A stretch of DNA of 64,000 nucleotides from Hydractinia symbiolongicarpus (lineage: Eukaryota > Cnidaria > Hydrozoa > Anthoathecata > Hydractiniidae): NCBI RefSeq assembly GCF_029227915.1, contig NC_079880.1:12303501-12367500 (forward strand), written 5' to 3'. Positions within the stretch are counted from its first letter, which is position 1, and every line of letters starts with the position of its first letter. The position numbers and the translations under genes were made by a program. Below are positions 58,435 through 64,000 of this stretch, piece after piece. A model generated the notes under the pieces. The model had not been told where the DNA came from, ran no database searches, and worked only from the letters and a program-made list of their open reading frames with translations.

Positions 58435-61400
58435 AAAGACTTATCTTAACGGCTACGCAAAACAGTCAAAGAACGCAGAATACTACACAGTGCTTTGTGT
58501 GTTGAAAGCAAATACTCTATTTTGATCCAAAATAACTTGAACGAGACATAACTTAAATTTCCCAAACAAATTTATCCATGTCATTCCTTAAAATAGTATA
58601 TGGAATTTGAAATTTGATAATACTTAAGGAGTACACTGAAATCGAGACAAAATCGTGCTGATAAAATAACAGACAAGATTAAAGACATTAGCAAATACAT
58701 TGAAAAAAATTAATTGAGTAAGAAAGAAAATTGAGACTTGTTGGGAACGATTTTGTCAGGTATCTGATTGAAACAATCATTCTGTCTGTGTATGTTGTGA
58801 AATTCAGATTAGAATTTGTAAAATTTGACTTCTTCCCATTAGGTTTAGAATGTTTTTACACATCGAGAAAAAATGCGTACCAATTATTTCTATACTTAAC
58901 AGTTTCTATCGTATATACCGTATGTATAAGGTGTTATTTAGTCTTTTTTTCCTCTAGGCTAAGGCGGATATTCCATAATTTCAAAATGAATTCTTCCCAA
59001 CCTTTTCATATTCATTCCATAGTTAATTATATATACCACGATTTCTTAAATGTAGTTTTGTTATTTTGCTGTAACGCTTTTTAAATTATGGTTTCGAGGT
59101 TTCTTATAACTTCGGGGTTTCTTGGAAGTTTAAGGTTGTTTTGTGTCTGAAAACCATAGCATAGATTACTAGATTTGGCGATTTATTGTTATGACACAGT
59201 GAAAATAACAATCTTTAATTTGGACACACGAAAAGTTTCAAGAATTAAGTATATATACAGTAAATAAAATTAGCAATAATGAAAGCAGTGAATTCATTTC
59301 TAACAAAAGTGATTTATACAGAACGTTTAACACCCACGTGGTATTTCAATAAGAGTCCATTCGCCCAAAAAGGCACTCACACTAAAAGTCAAAAAAGATT
59401 AACCAATACAACATCATTTACAACTCTTATACCAAGACTTAGTAAGAAACTAGAAAAAACTTAACCTTACCGTTCCAGGGAATACATAAATTGTACTAAT
59501 TTTAATGTTTTTTTGATTGATTTTTTGATTTGTGTTTATAAAAAGTCCCAGTTACTACTCTTTAAAAAGTTAGCGTGGACTTAGGCTAGTCAGTATAATA
59601 ATAACTTTCTTCGATTTGGCTACATATCAGAAGACAAACAGTAAGCTCAAGGATCAAGGTCGAATGCGCAAGAAGAAAAAAACACTAATAGCTATATTTT
59701 TGCTGTGTATATAAGTCGTACATTAACTTAAGTCATTTTAATATTTTCATTTTGATATATGCATGGAGTAACTCCCTGCCGATAAAATGAAGCTTTTGCG
59801 TGTTAACGGTAGACACAAATGATATACACAAACATTTATTAAGCCGTGCAAGATCAAAATAGTTAAATTTAGAACAGCAAAGTAAAAAGAAAACATACAA
59901 CTTAACATAGCAAAACAAGAGAAGATTCTGCAACTGAATAAAAAAACATGCGCTTATGGAACAAACAAACGGGATATTTATATATATCTTATAGATTTCC
60001 AAGTTAGTTGTTCAGTTAGTTGTTGTGTGGTTGTTAAACAACTTGTAGTGTTGCTAAGGACTAAATCGAGCTCAGCAACAACTTGATTATATATTTTCTT
60101 TGATGATTTAGTTCGTTGACAACATCTAACTTATCTATAATAAACACAGCATGTTTTATCCGAAATTTCTTTGTAGCTAGCTGTTTCTAATCAAAATCCT
60201 TTCAACAAAGTTTTAAAAATAAAAGTTTTTGTACTAATTAAGCAAGTGTTCTAATTCGAGTTGATCGCGTTAAGAATGTCTAAAAGAGAGTTTAGAAAAG
60301 GTGTATGTTAAATGTACAGGAAAAGATTTTGTTTGTTAAGAGCGGACAACCAAGCAGTTAACACGTCATTAGAAATATTGTAAATATAATTTAGAAAGTA
60401 CTTTCAAAGTGTTAACATTGTTTTGATGTTTGTTATATTTTCCCACGAATTTACCAAGCTACAAAAGTAGGTACAAGGCGAATAATTTTAGTTTGGATAT
60501 TTTTTGTCATTTCTACTTGTTCAATTTGAGTTTTGTAAGCGTCAACGGAGAGTAAAAATTGTACAAGTAAGATGTGTCCAGCAAAGGTTGACATGGATTA
60601 AAAAAAGGGTTGTAGATGCGAGGTGATGCGAAGTAATTTCCTGTGAAACAAATATGTACTAATGTCAATAGCTAATTAATCTTTTTAATGATATTACGTT
60701 GAGAGAAGCCTGAGGTAGAGCTTTAGTTGTTAATTACTCAGCATCTTACTCATTACTTTATTCAGGAAAGTCCTTTGCTAATGAAAAATTCTACCTTAAA
60801 TCACCTGTCGTATTATTTTTCGCATAATAATTTCGTGTGATAATGACTCACAGACAGACAGCGAGTATTAAAATATAGAACTAAAGAATTTGAGTCTAAA
60901 GTAGAATCTAAAGAGTATTGTGTCACAACCAGTGTTCAATTCATACAGCCTTTAAAAGTCAACATTGTTTCATTTATTTATGTTACGTTTCCTCTCCTTT
61001 AAATCTGTTAAGTATTTAGCATTAATTTTCTTTACTAAAGCAAGGAAAACAATTCTATTAACGGTCTGATAACACAAAATTATGTGATTGTAAAAATGTT
61101 ACTACTACAGTATATTAATTGAATTAATACACAAAACACGTCATATTGGTATGTGAATTTCACCGCCATTTTTTATCAATACTATGAAGTTAAAAAACTT
61201 TGGGTCAGCCTGTTATGTAATATGTAAATTCAAAATTCAACAACTAAAATTTATTTAGTTTGGCATTTTTAAAAGTTATAAAACTATAGTGATGACACGA
61301 GAACGTCTACATGAGAAGATGTGATCAATTTTGTTTAATCCTTTTTTTAGTTGGTTACTGACTTAATGCAATTTTTTTTGTTATGGTTATTCATCAGGAA

Positions 61401-62370
61401 AGAGTGTTCTTTTAATATATAAAAAAGTATAGTATGCGACCATGTTGGCACAATTTCCAGTGTTGCAGCTTCTTGATAAAAATGGTCGTGACCAAAGCTT
61501 TTTACCGTAATATAACTGACAAAACAAGATAAATAAGGTAATAAAGTAATTGAATCAAATTTGATTTTTTTATAAACCACCTTATTTTAAACCTGCACTA
61601 ATTTTGTTAAGTTGGAAGGTTACCAAAACCTACATGTTTTAAGATGGTGCTCACAGAAGATTGAATAGGAGGCTTTTTTCTTTGCTACTCGTTTGTGCTA
61701 CTCACTTTATCGTTGTGTTATTAAAACACTTGTAAGACTTCAATCAATGCTTGATTTCAAATGATCCTTCACTTTTTTTAAAAAAAAACACTTTAAGGAG
61801 GACATTTGGATTTCATTTTTTTTTAAAAGGCGCTTAGCAAGAACTGCTTAATCCGATTTAATCCGGTGGGGGGGGGGGGGGGGGGGGGGGTGACCACCCT
61901 TCTTATTAGTACACTTAAGAACGTTTAAGAATTATTTTGTACTCCATTTCATAAATAATAAGTACGCTTAGCTGATCAGAAAAAGAAGTAATTGGCATCA
62001 AAATTCTTTGCTAAGTTTACTGGATAATGTGAGCTGTTTAGAAAACTTTTTTCTTTCTAAGCGGTTTAATAAATGGGCAAGACAAGTTTATAATTTTTAT
62101 AATAGGTTTGACGTAATATTAATAACATATTATAGATATTACAATTAGACACAAATGAATGGTTTATAGATTTGTGAAGTTGTAAAACTTATGTCAATGG
62201 AAAAATACTTCTAGTGTAGTCATGTTATTTAATGGACTTGGTCATTCGACATCAAAATGACAATTGTGTTTTTTGTCAACACAACTGACTAAACTACTAT
62301 GTGAATATTGAAATAGTTAAAGAAGAAGTCTTTTCAAAATGCTCTTATCAAGTAGTTCTTAATAACATAG
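58435..62370. other. Long AT-rich stretch without a recognised gene
   Basis: ORFs at 58731-59084 and elsewhere lack domain-like or splice support. The stretch holds a poly-G run (61866-61890) and an AGACAGACAG core near 60852. It is probably intergenic sequence upstream of the GPCR gene; 5' UTR exons of that gene could lie at its right end. Confidence 0.35.
61866..61890 (+). repeat. Poly-G run (~25 G)
   Basis: An uninterrupted G tract in otherwise AT-rich DNA. It could form quadruplexes or be length-uncertain in the assembly. A second tract of about 17 G lies at 16908-16922. Confidence 0.85.
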
Positions 62371-62371
62371 T

Positions 62372-62605
62372 AAGTAAGTAAGTTTTAACGTCCTTGGGGA
62401 GTACATCCTAATGGCTGGGTCGTCTTCCCTTCCGACGTTAACTAAATTATATTATCCGCTAGAGATACGTATAGCATTGCGGTCAGTAGATAGCCCCAAA
62501 TGAATTAAAAACACTACTTTTAAAATTCGCAGGAGTGGAGAATCGAACCTGCAAACGTTAGAGTACAAGTTGACAGTGTTACCACTACACCATCTCTGCC
62601 TCGCC
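62372..62605 (-). mobile_element. tRNA-derived SINE, copy 2 with (CTTA)n tail
   Basis: The minus strand reads GAGATGGTGTAGTGGTAACA (box A) and GGTTCGATTCT (box B), then a body with GCCATTAGGATGTACTCCCC and AAGGACGTTAAAACTTAC, ending in CTTACTTACTTAC. The tail and the shared body with copy 1 mark a SINE family. Confidence 0.8.
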
Positions 62606-62953
62606 ACATAGCTTAAGATTGTATTTACTTTAATTCGCAAGATCTTACGATGACTTAGCTAGTTCTTTTTAAAAGATGTGTTATTAACAGCCTATTTATA
62701 CCAAGTTTTGCTACATGCATGTAGAGAAATCTTCTTCTATAGAATTTATTGTCTCCTGTTTTTTATGCACCTTTTGTATTTTTTGCTCATTATAGTTCAT
62801 TGTCATTTGCAGTATCTAATTTAATGTTTGATTGTTTTTCTGTTTCTTAATGTCTGACAAGTCCATTGTGTCAGCATTCTTTAGTCAATGTTAAAAAATA
62901 TCTCCGTATTTAACTAATTTTATTTTTGGTGTTATTAAATTATAGATTCAATA

Positions 62954-64000
62954 ATGAATAATTCAAACTTCTTGAGGCATTCCCATGCCATTCAATCTGA
63001 AAGTTATATGGCATACCTCGAAATAACTGTCAATACATTAATCATGGTCTTTGCCGTGTTCGGTAATTTACTGATTATCCTGAGCATTGTAAAGAATAAG
63101 AGAATTCGGAATACTTTTTCCAATGTTTTGGTTTTAAATGTAGCATTTAGTGACATTATATTGGTTCTTTCAAGTATTCCAACAGATATGGCAATTGAAG
63201 ACCTTGGTTACTTTCCATTTGGTAGCGTTGGTTGCAAGCTTATCAATCCACTTTCCACGTACAGCATCAATGTTATGGCAATGTTGTTAGTTTTCATTGC
63301 TATTGAAAGATTTCTTGCAATTGTGTTCTCTGTTTCGCCCACGAGCTGGAAAAAGACTAAAATATCAGCCCTTATAGCTACACACGTGATTGCTATAGGT
63401 ACAATTATACGATATAGTAGAATGAGTGTACTAATGAACGAGACAGGAACACCATACTGCAAGGAATCGTGGAGTCATACATCAAGTCGGGCCTATACTG
63501 TGTTTCTATTTTTGATTCAATTTGCGATTCCTTTGCCGATCATAGTTCTCCTTTATTGCATGTCATGGCGAGTAATTCAGAAAAACAACAAGGAAACAAT
63601 TCGAGTAATGAGCAAATTATTACAAAACGAATCTAACAGGTCCAGTCAAGAAGAGAAAAAGCAATTCAGAAAAAGTAGATTTAGCGTCTTTTTCCACCGT
63701 AAAAGCGAAACATATTTGAATGCATCCTCCATTGCTCGACACAAGCAAACAATGCAAACGCTAAAAATGTTTACAGCTGTTGTAGTGATTTTTGCTATTT
63801 GTATGATGCCCAATCAAATTACATGGTTTTACATGTCATTTCGTCCCAGTCCTCTAAATTTAATTGTAGAAAAGTTTTTTTACTGGTTAACGTATTCGAA
63901 CGCTGTTTTAAATCCATGGATATATGCTGGCTTTAATCCACATTTCAAGAACGCTTACAAAGCTACTATTAAAAGATTTATTACCAACTGCTCTAAATAT
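62954..64000 (+). CDS. Class A (rhodopsin-like) G protein-coupled receptor, 3' end cut by window
   Basis: Open for 349 codons to the window edge; the start ATG follows an acceptor-like TTATAG at 62940-62945. Class A landmarks: N38 in FGNLL (TM1), D67 in AFSD (TM2), C94 at the top of TM3 paired with C169 in the second extracellular loop, E118-R119-F120 in place of DRY, C283-M-M-P286 in TM6 and N320-P-W-I-Y324 in TM7, then an 8th-helix region FNPHFKNAYKATIKRF. There are N-glycosylation sites near the N-terminus (NNS) and in the second loop (NET). The third intracellular loop is long, basic and Ser-rich. It resembles neuropeptide/amine-type receptors generally; the ligand cannot be assigned. Only the tail is missing. 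Confidence 0.9.
   Translation, partial: MNNSNFLRHSHAIQSESYMAYLEITVNTLIMVFAVFGNLLIILSIVKNKRIRNTFSNVLVLNVAFSDIILVLSSIPTDMAIEDLGYFPFGSVGCKLINPLSTYSINVMAMLLVFIAIERFLAIVFSVSPTSWKKTKISALIATHVIAIGTIIRYSRMSVLMNETGTPYCKESWSHTSSRAYTVFLFLIQFAIPLPIIVLLYCMSWRVIQKNNKETIRVMSKLLQNESNRSSQEEKKQFRKSRFSVFFHRKSETYLNASSIARHKQTMQTLKMFTAVVVIFAICMMPNQITWFYMSFRPSPLNLIVEKFFYWLTYSNAVLNPWIYAGFNPHFKNAYKATIKRFITNCSKY

Noticed and set aside
58731-59084. 117-codon ORF rich in Phe, Leu and Tyr
   Set aside because: Composition follows AT-rich sequence; no motifs, no splice or poly(A) support.
58250-62605. Functional tRNA genes at the SINE heads
   Set aside because: The tRNA-like parts have imperfect stems and are followed by shared non-tRNA bodies and a repeat tail, which marks them as SINEs.

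Overview
The window is AT-rich eukaryotic DNA with GT-AG introns, metazoan signalling and secreted-protein domains (TGF-beta ligand, MAM domain, rhodopsin-class GPCR) and a dense, mostly decayed load of DNA transposons, Helitron, LINE, SINE and MITE sequence. A cnidarian, perhaps hydrozoan, fits best. That is an inference from the style of genes and repeats (including frequent AGCTAGCT runs); no marker fixes the taxon.

Layout. 1-8.7 kb: the C-terminal end of an unidentified plus-strand gene (3-77), the cystine-knot exon of a TGF-beta family ligand (1887-2326, probably preceded by an exon at 1486-1561), a PIF/Harbinger transposase scrap (3.5-3.84 kb), a small minus-strand secreted-protein ORF (4714-5238), a dispersed repeat (7.24-8.27 kb) and an orphan minus-strand terminal exon (8539-8685). 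10.2-13.3 kb: MITE, foldback and tandem-repeat sequence.

12.3-54.1 kb is the core of the window: a large inverted duplication around a spacer of about 2.2 kb (21.55-23.74 kb). Each arm holds one complete six-exon copy of the same gene. Gene A (minus, 13673-20789, 335 aa) and gene B (plus, 24548-51214, 340 aa) are head-to-head paralogues. Both encode a signal peptide, a MAM domain and a C-terminal WSC-like cysteine domain. Exon phases match throughout and both reading frames are intact. Their upstream regions share an identical 25-bp block containing TATATAA and CCAAT. Gene A covers 7 kb and gene B 27 kb, because introns 2, 3 and 4 of gene B hold, respectively, an IS3EU-like DNA transposon (26647-32136), a Harbinger element (about 40.3-42.56 kb) and a Helitron (about 44.4-48.17 kb).

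The IS3EU-like element is the most striking mobile unit. It has a perfect 6-bp target duplication (GATACT), long terminal inverted repeats built from about 20-bp units around GGACGTCC, a degraded integrase-like transposase on the minus strand, and a passenger gene on the plus strand encoding SAM-like, ubiquitin-like and HECT E3 ligase regions (broken in this copy).

51.3-64 kb: a (TTTA)n block, a giant (GTCT)n/(GTCC)n microsatellite of about 1 kb, a non-LTR reverse transcriptase fragment, another copy of the dispersed repeat, two tRNA-derived SINEs, long stretches with no recognisable gene, and finally the near-complete coding region of a class A GPCR (62954 to the window end).
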